Positions 18,860 through 28,625 of a stretch of 64,000 nucleotides of DNA are shown here, piece by piece. Position numbers and translations under genes: made by a program. Position 1 is the stretch's first letter. Each line of letters begins with the position of its first letter. The stretch is from Aurantiochytrium sp. KH105 (Eukaryota; Sar; Bigyra; Thraustochytrida; Thraustochytriidae), in assembly GCA_003116975.1 (NCBI GenBank), contig BGKB01000072.1, positions 62,001 through 126,000 of the forward strand, given 5' to 3'. The notes below the pieces were generated by a model. The model had not been told where the DNA came from. It ran no database searches and saw only the letters and a program-made list of their open reading frames with translations.

Positions 18860-19069
18860 ATGAGGCGGCCCACGACCCGGCCCCGCCGGCTGCCCAAGGG
18901 GGAGGCGCTCGTCGCCGCGCTCGTGGGCGTGGTGAGCGGCATCTACATTTTCGACGAGCCGCTGCGCCAGTGGACGGCGAGCATCCAGGCGCAGCCGCCG
19001 CAAGGGCAGGCGCAGCCGGAGGTCCAGCAGCAGGCGCAAGTCCAGCAGCAGCAGCAGCAGCAGCAGTAA
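18860..19069 (+). CDS. Small single-pass membrane protein (69 aa), unknown
   Basis: A short frame has a basic N-terminus (MRRPTTRPRRLPKG), one hydrophobic segment (EALVAALVGVVSGIYIFDEPL) and a Gln-rich tail ending in eight glutamines. The N-terminal half has the look of small mitochondrial inner-membrane proteins (basic, one helix, aromatic/Pro exit), but I cannot name a family. It ends 41 bp before the ATG of the cyclotransferase-like gene on the same strand. It could be an independent small gene, an upstream ORF in that mRNA, or the first exon of a spliced form. The poly-Gln comes from a CAG repeat. Confidence 0.45.
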   Translation: MRRPTTRPRRLPKGEALVAALVGVVSGIYIFDEPLRQWTASIQAQPPQGQAQPEVQQQAQVQQQQQQQQ

Positions 19070-19110
19070 TAGCGGGAAGCGACGCACGCGCCGACAAGGC
19101 CGCTCGCACG

Positions 19111-19932
19111 ATGCCTTCGACGCAGACGAGGCGAAAGAAGCCGACAGGCTCCAAGTCCACGAAATCATCGAGCTCGCGAAGACGCGCAGGAGGCTCGACG
19201 GAACATGACGGGTGGACAAGTCTCTTGGAAAAGGCCAAACCTTTGCTGCTCGTACTGAGCTGCGTGCTCCTCATTGCCTACTTTGGAAGAAAGCCGTCGG
19301 GGAGCACCACGCCGGCGCTCAAAGCAACGGCCGGGGCAGCGACTTCGACAAGCGCTAAAGCCGTGTCCTTCCAGAAACCTCGCAGTCCTGCATACGAATT
19401 CTACTTCGGATACGCTAGCGACCTCATGGAAGATAGAGTCCGCAAGGGCTCTTCTCTCGAGGCCCTGGCAATTGGCCCGGCACGTGTCGATAACTTCGTG
19501 TTCGAATACTCAATCTTCTCCAAGGTCTGGAAGGGTGGTGTCGCAGATCTCGTGGAGAAATTACCTGGCGAGGGCGCCAGTGCCTGGGGCCTCCTGTACG
19601 AGTTTCCCAAAAAAGACATTCCAAACCTTGACAAACAAAAGGGGATCGCCAATGACGATCCCAAGTACCACAAAATCTCTGTCACCGTCACCGACCTCGA
19701 TGGATACAACTACAAGGCATTCACTTACACTGTTGTACCCGAGAAACGAAAAGCCATGGTCGGCACACCTAGCGGCGTCCAGCAATACCTTCCCAGCATT
19801 CAATATCGAAAGTGTATCGTCAACGGGGCCCGTGGCGCTAGCCTGCCTTCGAATTATATCAAGATGCTAGAAGCCATTCCTGACAACGAAAATCCCTTTC
19901 GCCGCAAGAGCGTCGGTAGTGCTTGCGATTAG
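19111..19932 (+). CDS. Membrane-anchored gamma-glutamylcyclotransferase-like protein with altered active site
   Basis: This 273-residue protein begins at the ATG at 19111; the open frame further upstream is Ala/Gly-rich leader. A basic Ser-rich head (1-35) and one membrane segment (LLLVLSCVLLIAYFG, about 45-59) suggest a type II anchor. Residues 95-260 follow the gamma-glutamylcyclotransferase (GGCT/AIG2-like) fold: YFGYASDLM for the family's YFAYGSNLL, a GPARVDNFVFEYSIFSKVWKGG block, GASAWGLLYEFPKKDIPNLDKQKG, and YLPSIQYRKCIVNGARGASLP. In human GGCT the catalytic acid is Glu98 in DEQEG; the aligned residue here is Lys177 (DKQKG). The glycine and asparagine of the YGSNL substrate loop are also changed. 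The fold assignment is good, but enzyme activity is doubtful. Confidence 0.85.
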   Translation: MPSTQTRRKKPTGSKSTKSSSSRRRAGGSTEHDGWTSLLEKAKPLLLVLSCVLLIAYFGRKPSGSTTPALKATAGAATSTSAKAVSFQKPRSPAYEFYFGYASDLMEDRVRKGSSLEALAIGPARVDNFVFEYSIFSKVWKGGVADLVEKLPGEGASAWGLLYEFPKKDIPNLDKQKGIANDDPKYHKISVTVTDLDGYNYKAFTYTVVPEKRKAMVGTPSGVQQYLPSIQYRKCIVNGARGASLPSNYIKMLEAIPDNENPFRRKSVGSACD

Positions 19933-20040
19933 TCCAGATACAATCAAGGCAAGAGTGTGTTCAATGACTTCCTTCCTTCCTTCCTTCCTCTTTCCTCAAT
20001 AAGAGTTTTTCATCATAATGGATAGTTGTAGTAGTACAAT

Positions 20041-20150
20041 CTTTGCTTTGCTTTGCTTTGCTTTGCTTTGCTTTGCTTTGCTTTGCTTTGCTTTGCTTTG
20101 CTTTGCTTTGCTTTGCTTTGCTTTGCTTTGCTTTGCTTTGCTTTGCTTTG
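20041..20150. repeat. (CTTTG)22 microsatellite
   Basis: Twenty-two perfect 5-bp units lie just past the stop codon of the XMAP215 gene, in its probable 3' untranslated region (reading CAAAG on that strand), and just beyond the 3' end of the cyclotransferase-like gene. Confidence 0.97.
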
Positions 20151-20201
20151 CTCTGTTTCTTGATTTTAACCTTGGCCTGGTCTTCTAAGCTCGTTTCTTT
20201 T

Positions 20202-23200
20202 TCAACGGCCAATGCTGTGCGCAGCATTGCCCGCAGCAGCCTCCATTCTCTGCTTGCGCGCAGCCATGCGCTCGCGAATGCTGAGCAGTGTAGCGCTTTG
20301 GGCCACCTGATTCGCCTGCGCCGTTGCCTGCTCAATCTTCTCCAGAGGGTTCGCTTCTGCGCTGGAAGACGAGTCAATCGCGCCTACGCCAGTTGCCCGC
20401 GGCGCAGCAAACGAAGAGGACGAGGGACCAGGCGCTGACGAGAACGAAGACGAATACAAGTCTGCCTTATTCTCCGCAGCACGTTCAGGCTCTGTTGCAC
20501 CGGCCTGACTGTGAAGTGCATTCACACTCGAGGTCGACCCTGTGCTCGAGGCCAAGGCATCCTGTCCGCTCAAGGTGCCAGAAGCCTTCATTGTCAGACT
20601 TCGCAGCCTGCGAATGCGCTCACTCACTTCAGAGGTTCGTTGCAGCGATCGTGCGGACTCCCCCGTACCCTGTTGCCGCCGACGTGCTGCTTCCTTTTCC
20701 TCTTCACGAATGCGGCGAACGCCCTCGCGAATGTGCTTGTGGAAAGGGCCCGAGAGCTCCTTCAGATACGTGCTATCCTCAAAACCCGGATGCTCGTTGA
20801 AGAAAACATTGAGCTCCTTGAAGGCATCCCGTTTTGCAGTCGGCGACATACCCTCAATCGCCTGCGAGAAACGACCAAAAATCTCCTGCAGCTTTTGCGA
20901 GTCACCCGAGCTCAACGGCGCTGCGTCGCTGTTCCCGGAACCAGGACTCTGCGCTGCAGCGGCCAGCCCCGCCGCCAGGGCCGAGGCCGAAGCAGGCTCG
21001 CGCGGAGGCGCGGACGGCAAGACGCTCGCACCGCCAAAGGCTTCGCTCGGTTGCTCACGCGAAGGCGTGAGCGCCTCGCCCTGGGCCTGCTTCGCTTGAG
21101 ACACCAGAATCTGCGAAACGAGCGTGTGCAGGCTTCGTGTCGGACCTTGGGCCTCCACGAATTGGGTGAACTCATTGCCGACGCGCAGCAGAGAACGCAC
21201 CAGCCGCTCGACCATGTCTCGATCCTGATCGGCCTCGAGATCCCTTTCTGTGATACCGTGCGAGACGAGCTCGCCCAGCGCAGCCACAGCGCCTGGCATG
21301 TGGACGCTCTGGTACATTTCCACGTAACTCTCTTGCAACTCGACATATTCAGCGATGGCCCGGCGCAACACGCGTTTCAGATGCACTTCCTGGCCAGCGA
21401 ACTCGGGCATTAGACCATCGCGAGCGACCTCATTGCAACGTCGGAAACGATGCAGGACGGCGCAAAGCCAGGAAGGAGACTCGCTCAGTTTGGCAAACGT
21501 CGTTTGCACAGCCTTCAACAGGCGATCCTGTTCCATGAAAATCTCGTGAATCGTCTCAGACCCAACTGCAAACCCACCAGGCGCGGTTTCCAGTTGCCGC
21601 TGAAGGCGTCGTCGTTCCATGAGACGTGCCAACAGATTGCAAAGGCAAGTCGTCCATCGTCGTCCTAACGTGCTTGGCATCGGGTCGGATCCAATAGGTC
21701 CGGCGGCAAGTCTGCGCAGCTCAGGCCACCAAGCAAGAGTAAAGATGGCTGGCACCACAAGCTTGAGCAGACGGTTCTCTGACTGCACGTCCCGCACATC
21801 CTGGCCATCCTCGTCGCGAAGCGGGGTCGTGGGTGGCGCACGGCTCACGACTTCGTCGACAAAGTCGAGCAAAACACCGACCACAGCAGGTACATCCAGA
21901 TCGTCTTTGAGAAGGTCAATCCACTCTTTCTGACCGCCGCAGCCCGACTCGACCCAGTCCGCAGGCGGGTCTCCAGATCCCACAAGGGAGAGGGCCTTAA
22001 TGCCCGCCTCGCGAATATTGCGCGCTTCAGGTTCGCCGCCCTTGGCGGACGAAGGGTCGCAAATCAGATCCAGGTATGCGCTCGACTGCCTTGGAATCAT
22101 GGAGATGCGCTCTGCCATCATGGCCATTACCCGAGCGCCTTTCGCCACGCCAGGTGTGCCCATGCCCATGCCCATGCCCATGCTACGGCGCCGGCTAAAG
22201 CTCTCAAGCGAAGGGTCGTTCTCCTTTTCCATGTGTGGCGTCGCAAAAGCTGGCGTATTCGGCATGCTCAGACGCTTCACATTCTGCGGCGATGGAGGCG
22301 TCTGCGGGAGATCAAATTGAAATTTGAGCTCGGCAGACTTTTTCGCGCTCTTCGTGTCCGGCGTGCGCGGCGCAGGCATGCTCTGGGAGATCGAGTTCGA
22401 GGGGGGCGCGATACTGAGCACAGAAGAGGCGGGTGCTGCTGTTGCTGATGCTGCCGGCGCTCCCTCTTGCCGCGGCGGCGAGCTCGCGCCTGCGCCAGGT
22501 CGTTGGAGTCGCAATTTGCGCGCTGGCGCGACGCCTTGTCCCGCGCGTGGGGGGCTCTCAGGGGGTCCGCTCGAGAGCGGCTCCGCCTCGGACAGCTCAC
22601 TGGGAGACGGATCGGCCCGCCCAAGGTCTCCCGCCGGGTCGCGAGACCGGGCTTCCTTAAAGTGGTTGAGCACCAAAGGCGTGGCCTTGTCACTGAGCGC
22701 GGTCTTGAACTGGGCGACACGCGCCATAAAGGCGTCATCGTCGCGGCCCTCGTGCTCCCAAATGGCCTCCATGAACTCAAGCGCTGCCGCCCGGACCTCT
22801 TTGCGCGAGTCGTCGACCATTCCGGCAACGGTACGCATCACATTGTTGCCCACGCCCACTCTGACCTTCAAGAGCATTGTGCCATGGATGCGAGCAAGAC
22901 GGGCCAGTTCGCTCAGACACTCGGTCAACACATAGGCGCTGCGCTGACTGGGACCAATCTCAGTATGTACATACGGGGCGTACTTTGAGACGGGATAGCA
23001 GTTGCACAAAAGCTCCATGATGCGCCGTACAGCGTCGCGAAAACGCTTCTGCTTCTCACCCAACTTGTGCAAGAGATGCGGCAGGAATGCTGCAGCCTCA
23101 TAATCGGAGAGCACATACTCGGCACCACTTGCAAGCTCGAACATGTTATCCAGTAGCTCCAGGACATGAAGAGTCACTGTGCTGTTGTTGTTGTGCAGCT

Positions 23201-26200
23201 GGAGCGTGCTCCATTTCAGCAAAAGGTCAAAGCATTCGCGCGCCGCCGGGCCGTGGTTTGGAAGCTCCTCCAACAATGTGTTGAAAGCCGGATCAAGGGC
23301 CGATCCTCGGGCTGCGCGACCTTTGTCGGCGCTTACAAACATCTTGTCGACGAGATCCTTTGACAGAACCTTTTCCAGATCGTCACGAAGGCCCTGACGA
23401 AGCTCGTTCATGCGGTGCTTGTCCTTTTCATCAAAAATTGCAGGCCAACGAAACCGACGTCCGCGCTCCTCGCGCTTGTGGCGCAAAATACGGTTGGGTG
23501 GCTTGAACGGGGCTTCAGACGAGGCATCGGCATCGAAATCCGCAGCGGGGTCCGCGGGAGCGGCCTGCTCTACGGCTGCCGCGGGGTCCGCCCGGCGAAG
23601 GGGTCGTGGCAGCGTGCCGCCCCGCTTCTTTGGACCAGGAATTCCAGACCGCGGCAGGGTTCGGCTCACACCGCGTCGACTCGCAGCGCTGGCTGTGCGT
23701 CCGCTCGCCGCGGGCGCATTTGCCGCAGCCGGAGCGCTTGGTGCGCCTGGTGGAGAAGCGGGCGCTCGCGTTGCTGTTGTGGCACCAGAATCGACGGCGG
23801 ATGCTGCTGATGGTGCTGCTGCTGCTGCTGTTGCTGCGGATGCTCGGGACTCTGTGGCAGGCTGGTCGGCTGCGGCTGGCTTGGCGTCTCCCGCTGGAGG
23901 GATCGCATTTCCTGCTTCTTCGTAAGCGGCTTTCAGCAAAGGTGTAATGCTTCGCACCACAGCAGGCTTGAGGTCACGGCAGCCCTCATTGAAGATGGTC
24001 TCTCCTTCGTCCTTGCCAAAGTATCGCACGCTGACTGTGATTGCCTGACCTGCGAGCTTGCGGACTTTGGGATCGCGGCTTTGCAAGCAAGAGAGAAAAG
24101 GTTCTGCCAGCGCATGCAAGGTTTCCGCCACATCGTTTCCCCCCGTGAGGACGCCATCAGCCTTGGAATTCTCCAGGAACCAGCCGAGCAAAACGGTGCG
24201 GTCGTTCTTGGGATCCTTGAGGGCCAAAGGCGCCTGTTGTGCCATGGCCAAGAACGCTCCAGGGTGGACCTGGCCATCGTGAACAGTCCATTTCTCCAGA
24301 GCATCCTTGATGGCCGTCACGACAGTCTTCTTGCCGTCGCTCAGGTAAGAGAACAGAGCGCCTGCGGTGCCTTTTGCGAGCACCGCCGCGCCATCGCCGC
24401 CAACAGCATTGCCCACGCTTGCTAGTGCGGTCGCTGCCTTAGCAGCAAGGTTGCGATTCGTATCCGCAAGTCGCTTGCGGAGCTCGGCAGTAAGCTGCCG
24501 TACACTGCGCGTCAACTGAATGCGGTTCTTCGCGCTCTTGATGATCTCAAGGACATCGTCCATGGCCTTGAGCCGCAGTTTCCAGGCGGTCTTGGTCGAT
24601 TCGTCGCTCAGGTCCTTGAGGAGTTTGTCCGTCAGCATGGCAGAGATGTCAGCTCGAGGAATGAGGTCGCCAAGATCCGCAGACGCAGAAGCAGCGCCCT
24701 CTGGAGCGTCCTCGGCCCCCTTGACCTTGCGCTTCGGTGCTGCGGCGCTCGGGCCTTGAAATCCGATCTTATCAAAGGCCTCTCCCACAGCGCCCTCCGC
24801 CTGATCTCCAAGCAGCTGACGAATGGGTTCGCCCAGCTGACGGTAGAGCTCAGCCAAGAGTTCTGTCGCCTTGGTCTTGCAGGGTGCCTGGCGCGCACCA
24901 AGCCCCTTGGCTCCGCTTGCAAAGGCAACCACGTTTTGCACGCTGAGAGTACGCGCACCAAATTCCTCCGCAATGGAACGAAGCAGTGCCAGACTCTCTT
25001 CGATGACCTTTGGTGATGTGATCTTCTCTGCAGCCTTGATGATCTTAAAGGAAATGTACTTGGGCCCTGTCGCCTCGCAAAGAGCAAGCGCCAGGCTTTT
25101 CACGGGGCCATCTTGCTTGCGGTCACCAATCTTCTTCGTTGCCGGGTCTAGGATTGCGGCGACATATGATCGCGAGACGGCGGGACTCTCGCACGCTGCG
25201 ATGGTCTTTTCCAGCGCCGCCCACGCTTCATTCATAATGTTGAAGTTGGACTCCTTGAAACCTTTTGTCTTGGCGCCTACAAACGCGATGATTGCATGCG
25301 CTTGCGCCTGAGATACCTTTTCCTGAGCATCGACAAAAGCAACAAGGCACGAGAATAGAGCCATTTTGTCTTGCCATTTGGCAGCCTCATCAAATGCGCT
25401 CAACGCTTCCCCAAAGCCCTCAATACCAAAACCCGCAACTTGTTCCTGGGCCTCTTCCGCGGCCATGACCGGCTCACCCGCGTCGCCCATGTCTCCGTCA
25501 TCTTGCGCGGAGATTGTCGCTGCACCGGCGCTTGAGGATTTCGAGGCAGCAGCCGAAGAAGCTGTTGTCCGCCGCGTCGGCGCACCAGAGCCGGCAGGCG
25601 GTTTCCGGGCTCGAAGGGGTTTGGCTCCAGCGGCATCAGCGGGCTTCTCTTTCGCAGCAGTAGGAGCAGCAGAGGCCGGTTTTGCAGGCTTTGCGGAAGG
25701 AGCTGCAGATGAAGATGCAGCTGGGGCGGCGGCAGCAGCAGCAGCAGCAGCAGCAGACTTGGGCTTTGCGCCTGCTGCGCCAGGACCCTGAAGCTTCTTT
25801 TGCAGTTTTGGGTTTGCAGCCACAAGCTTGTCCACTTCTGACTCAACCAGCGCTTTACACGAGGCAGGCATGGGTCGTGTCACGGCTTCGCCGCCGTGAG
25901 AGAGCGCCCCAAGGCCATGTGCAGCAACCTCGCGAACGTCTGGGTCTGCGTCGCCACAGCAAGCAACCATGTGATTCACAAGCGAGGTAAATCCAGCTTC
26001 GTCAACGGTTCCAAGTTGGCCGCGAGACTCGTTCCAGCACGAGCCGCTTTGCAGAGCGCGACCAATCCATGCGAGAATGTTCTTGCGCTGAAGAGGAGTA
26101 CTCTTCTGCTTGCCAGAGGAGCCATCTTGGGAGATGTTCTCGTCAATGGTATGCACCACACGGTCTTCTGTGAGATTGAAGCAGTGCGTGGCGAAGACGT

Positions 26201-27737
26201 CAAGAGTCGTGTCGACCGCGCTAATGCAGGCAGCCTTCTTGTCGCGGTATTTGTGAAGAAGCTGATCGCAGCACGCACGCGCATGAATGTGAAACTCCCC
26301 ACGCAGGCCCGAACCTAGGGTCGCGAGAAGTTTAATGGCATCTACGACGACAGCCTGATTTGAGTCGCTCTGGATGACGCCGCGTAGCGCTCGAACCATG
26401 TCAGAGTATTCTCCTCGCGCGAGACGTGGCGTAGGGCCGCAAAGCTCGATGACGTCAAGAATAGCCTGGCGTCGATCCTTCCACTTGGGCTCCTTGAGAC
26501 GCGTCTCGAACTTCATTTCTTCAACCTTGTCGAGGATCTCCTTTTCTGGCAACACGTCAAAAAGGTCCGGGGCAGCGCCGGCGTCCCCGGCCCCGTTGTC
26601 GGCAGCTGATTGTCCGGCACCCGCTTTGGCGCTCGCCTTGGCAGCGTCCTCGCCACGAAAGGTCCTAATTGGAGCGGGAAGAGGCTCAGCGCTGTCACGC
26701 TTGGCAGCAGCATCTTCGAGCGATTTGCAGATTGCCTTTTGCGTTGCTGGGTTGTCAATGACCGCCATAACGAGGTCTTTGAATGCGCCCATGTACCACA
26801 TGTCCATGTCGGTTGCGAGCCCCGTCGCCATTGTCCTGATGGCAGGGTTTTTCACGTCGCTGCCCTGAATGATAGCCTGCTGCACAACCTGAATGGGCAG
26901 GCGGCGGCCACCAAAGGTGGAGACAGCGGCGCGCATGCAGTCAAGGCAGGCAGCCCCAACCTTTGGATTCTTTTCTTTGAATCCCAGCAGGAGCGCCTGC
27001 AAGCAGGCCTCCATGCTTGCCTTGTCGACCTCCATAAAGTCAAGGCAAAGATCCATGGCGCGCTTTTTGGTACCAGGTCGACCGACCAGAGCCTTTTTGA
27101 AGAGCTTGGGGACCGAGGACGCGATGAGGGCGCCTTCGTCTTTGCCTGCGTACGCGTGCTTTACATATGCGCTTGCAGCATCGAGACCTGGGTCAAGAGC
27201 ACCCATGGAGGACTCGATAAGGCACTTTTCAAAATAAGCTTGCGAAAGTTCTCCTTTGTTGCCTGGCTCGGTGAGTTTCTCAAAGCCTACTTTGCGAGCC
27301 TTCCAGTTGGAGTGGCTGATAAGTTCATCAAGTGGGGCATTCGAAAAGTCTTCCTCGGGAGCGTCTACGACCTGGACGGCTTGTGGAGCTGTCGCAGGTG
27401 CTGCAGGTGGCTCTGCCGGCGTTGGCGCAGGAGCAGCCGCTGGCTTGGGGATCTCTGCAGGCGGAGCACTTGATGTTTCCTTGGGTGCCGGCGCGCTTGT
27501 CGCCTTGGCTGGAATAGGTTTCTCTGCCATAGATGGAGGACTTGGCGCCGCCGACGCCGTCGTCGTCGTCGTCGTCGGTGCCGCCGCCACCGTCTCGGAA
27601 GCCTCTGCGTTGGTATCGTCACCGAAGTCAACCTTGGATGACGACACAGCCATGAGGTCCTTGGCCGAGAACATGCTCATGGCTGCCACGCAATCATCGC
27701 AGCGGCATGATGCAGATCTCGAGCACACAGTGGACAT
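20202..27737 (-). CDS. XMAP215/MOR1/ch-TOG family microtubule polymerase
   Basis: This 2511-residue, intronless protein has five TOG (HEAT-array) domains that bind tubulin and promote plus-end growth and spindle assembly. TOG1 about 130-370 begins LDELISHSNWKARKVGFEKL. TOG2 about 390-650 has LKEPKWKDRRQAILDVIEL. TOG3 about 785-1010 has FDEAAKWQDKMALFSCLVAF. TOG4 about 1015-1290 has ESTKTAWKLRLKAMDDVLEI. TOG5 about 1420-1690 begins RWPAIFDEKDKHRMNELRQGL. Each carries the Trp/Arg-type intra-helical positions expected at the tubulin face. Linkers are Ala/Pro/Ser- and Lys-rich and could bind the lattice. Long helical and disordered C-terminal regions follow, including a repeated Met-Gly stretch near residue 1850. 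The ATG at 27737 is taken, but the ATG at 27680 (MSMFSAKDL) is an equally good start. Typical family members have about 2000 residues, so this one is long. Confidence 0.95.
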   Translation of the reverse strand: MSTVCSRSASCRCDDCVAAMSMFSAKDLMAVSSSKVDFGDDTNAEASETVAAAPTTTTTTASAAPSPPSMAEKPIPAKATSAPAPKETSSAPPAEIPKPAAAPAPTPAEPPAAPATAPQAVQVVDAPEEDFSNAPLDELISHSNWKARKVGFEKLTEPGNKGELSQAYFEKCLIESSMGALDPGLDAASAYVKHAYAGKDEGALIASSVPKLFKKALVGRPGTKKRAMDLCLDFMEVDKASMEACLQALLLGFKEKNPKVGAACLDCMRAAVSTFGGRRLPIQVVQQAIIQGSDVKNPAIRTMATGLATDMDMWYMGAFKDLVMAVIDNPATQKAICKSLEDAAAKRDSAEPLPAPIRTFRGEDAAKASAKAGAGQSAADNGAGDAGAAPDLFDVLPEKEILDKVEEMKFETRLKEPKWKDRRQAILDVIELCGPTPRLARGEYSDMVRALRGVIQSDSNQAVVVDAIKLLATLGSGLRGEFHIHARACCDQLLHKYRDKKAACISAVDTTLDVFATHCFNLTEDRVVHTIDENISQDGSSGKQKSTPLQRKNILAWIGRALQSGSCWNESRGQLGTVDEAGFTSLVNHMVACCGDADPDVREVAAHGLGALSHGGEAVTRPMPASCKALVESEVDKLVAANPKLQKKLQGPGAAGAKPKSAAAAAAAAAAPAASSSAAPSAKPAKPASAAPTAAKEKPADAAGAKPLRARKPPAGSGAPTRRTTASSAAASKSSSAGAATISAQDDGDMGDAGEPVMAAEEAQEQVAGFGIEGFGEALSAFDEAAKWQDKMALFSCLVAFVDAQEKVSQAQAHAIIAFVGAKTKGFKESNFNIMNEAWAALEKTIAACESPAVSRSYVAAILDPATKKIGDRKQDGPVKSLALALCEATGPKYISFKIIKAAEKITSPKVIEESLALLRSIAEEFGARTLSVQNVVAFASGAKGLGARQAPCKTKATELLAELYRQLGEPIRQLLGDQAEGAVGEAFDKIGFQGPSAAAPKRKVKGAEDAPEGAASASADLGDLIPRADISAMLTDKLLKDLSDESTKTAWKLRLKAMDDVLEIIKSAKNRIQLTRSVRQLTAELRKRLADTNRNLAAKAATALASVGNAVGGDGAAVLAKGTAGALFSYLSDGKKTVVTAIKDALEKWTVHDGQVHPGAFLAMAQQAPLALKDPKNDRTVLLGWFLENSKADGVLTGGNDVAETLHALAEPFLSCLQSRDPKVRKLAGQAITVSVRYFGKDEGETIFNEGCRDLKPAVVRSITPLLKAAYEEAGNAIPPAGDAKPAAADQPATESRASAATAAAAAPSAASAVDSGATTATRAPASPPGAPSAPAAANAPAASGRTASAASRRGVSRTLPRSGIPGPKKRGGTLPRPLRRADPAAAVEQAAPADPAADFDADASSEAPFKPPNRILRHKREERGRRFRWPAIFDEKDKHRMNELRQGLRDDLEKVLSKDLVDKMFVSADKGRAARGSALDPAFNTLLEELPNHGPAARECFDLLLKWSTLQLHNNNSTVTLHVLELLDNMFELASGAEYVLSDYEAAAFLPHLLHKLGEKQKRFRDAVRRIMELLCNCYPVSKYAPYVHTEIGPSQRSAYVLTECLSELARLARIHGTMLLKVRVGVGNNVMRTVAGMVDDSRKEVRAAALEFMEAIWEHEGRDDDAFMARVAQFKTALSDKATPLVLNHFKEARSRDPAGDLGRADPSPSELSEAEPLSSGPPESPPRAGQGVAPARKLRLQRPGAGASSPPRQEGAPAASATAAPASSVLSIAPPSNSISQSMPAPRTPDTKSAKKSAELKFQFDLPQTPPSPQNVKRLSMPNTPAFATPHMEKENDPSLESFSRRRSMGMGMGMGTPGVAKGARVMAMMAERISMIPRQSSAYLDLICDPSSAKGGEPEARNIREAGIKALSLVGSGDPPADWVESGCGGQKEWIDLLKDDLDVPAVVGVLLDFVDEVVSRAPPTTPLRDEDGQDVRDVQSENRLLKLVVPAIFTLAWWPELRRLAAGPIGSDPMPSTLGRRWTTCLCNLLARLMERRRLQRQLETAPGGFAVGSETIHEIFMEQDRLLKAVQTTFAKLSESPSWLCAVLHRFRRCNEVARDGLMPEFAGQEVHLKRVLRRAIAEYVELQESYVEMYQSVHMPGAVAALGELVSHGITERDLEADQDRDMVERLVRSLLRVGNEFTQFVEAQGPTRSLHTLVSQILVSQAKQAQGEALTPSREQPSEAFGGASVLPSAPPREPASASALAAGLAAAAQSPGSGNSDAAPLSSGDSQKLQEIFGRFSQAIEGMSPTAKRDAFKELNVFFNEHPGFEDSTYLKELSGPFHKHIREGVRRIREEEKEAARRRQQGTGESARSLQRTSEVSERIRRLRSLTMKASGTLSGQDALASSTGSTSSVNALHSQAGATEPERAAENKADLYSSSFSSAPGPSSSSFAAPRATGVGAIDSSSSAEANPLEKIEQATAQANQVAQSATLLSIRERMAARKQRMEAAAGNAAHSIGR

Positions 27738-28625
27738 CCTCGTGTTCTCCTTCTCTCACTCTTTCTCTCAACCTAGCCTTGCTCCTTGTCGTGGTGCGCG
27801 CGGGGCTCGGTTATACGCCGAGCGCGAGTTTCGTTCCCAGCGGTGGTGGGCTCTCCCTTGCTACGAATTTTTCGCTTTCGACCTCCTTCTGCCGAGCGTA
27901 CCGCCGTCCGTGCGTGCGTCCGTGCGTGCGTGCGTGCGTGCGTCCGTCCGTTCGTCCGTCCACGCGAGCCACGCCGCGCTGCGTCGCGCCGCGCCACGCG
28001 CACGTCTCTCGCGAGCCGCGTCGCCGTGCTCGAACGGGGTCTGGCAAGGGCAGTCTCGTGTATCGTCAAATCGATCAGGCGATCAGGAAGCGCCAACGGG
28101 CCGCACTAGGCCCTGACTACCGAAAACGCTACAGGCCCGGGGCTCGCCTCCTGTGCAACCGCCATGTCTGCTAGACTGGACGGGTCACTTTTAAGTACTA
28201 ACTTACTCGTAGGCCAGGGAAAGCGAGGGGCACCAACTCGACCGACCGACGGCATGGAGCCCTGATTGCAAAGATTGGACTGGTGCTCGTGCTGGTGCTG
28301 GTGCTCATGGTGGGAGAGACGTAAACGATAGCGCATTCTAGATGCTCGACCCAGACTCATTTGGCAGAATTACGAAAAGGGGGACAGCAGATTGTCGGCC
28401 CGTAGTTTGTTGGCGAGCGTTAGTCGGGCGTCTGTCTATATTTATAAAGAAGGTCAGAGACGACAATGCGGAAGTCGCAAAGTAAATAAGTATACGTGAA
28501 TCAACGCTTGTCTTTCTTTTTCTTCTTTTATTCTAAAGAACTCTTATTTGGTATTTTTTTGTTGTCAAGTCCAAGCACACGGTACAAGGGACGGCCTAGG
28601 CTGCTCGTCCCGGTGCAGCACGCGC
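27738..28625. other. Intergenic spacer upstream of the XMAP215 gene
   Basis: No gene recognised. It has a CGTG/CGTC-type repeat about 27905-27962 and an AT-rich tract about 28490-28560 that would be the 3' flank of the SNARE gene. Confidence 0.55.
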
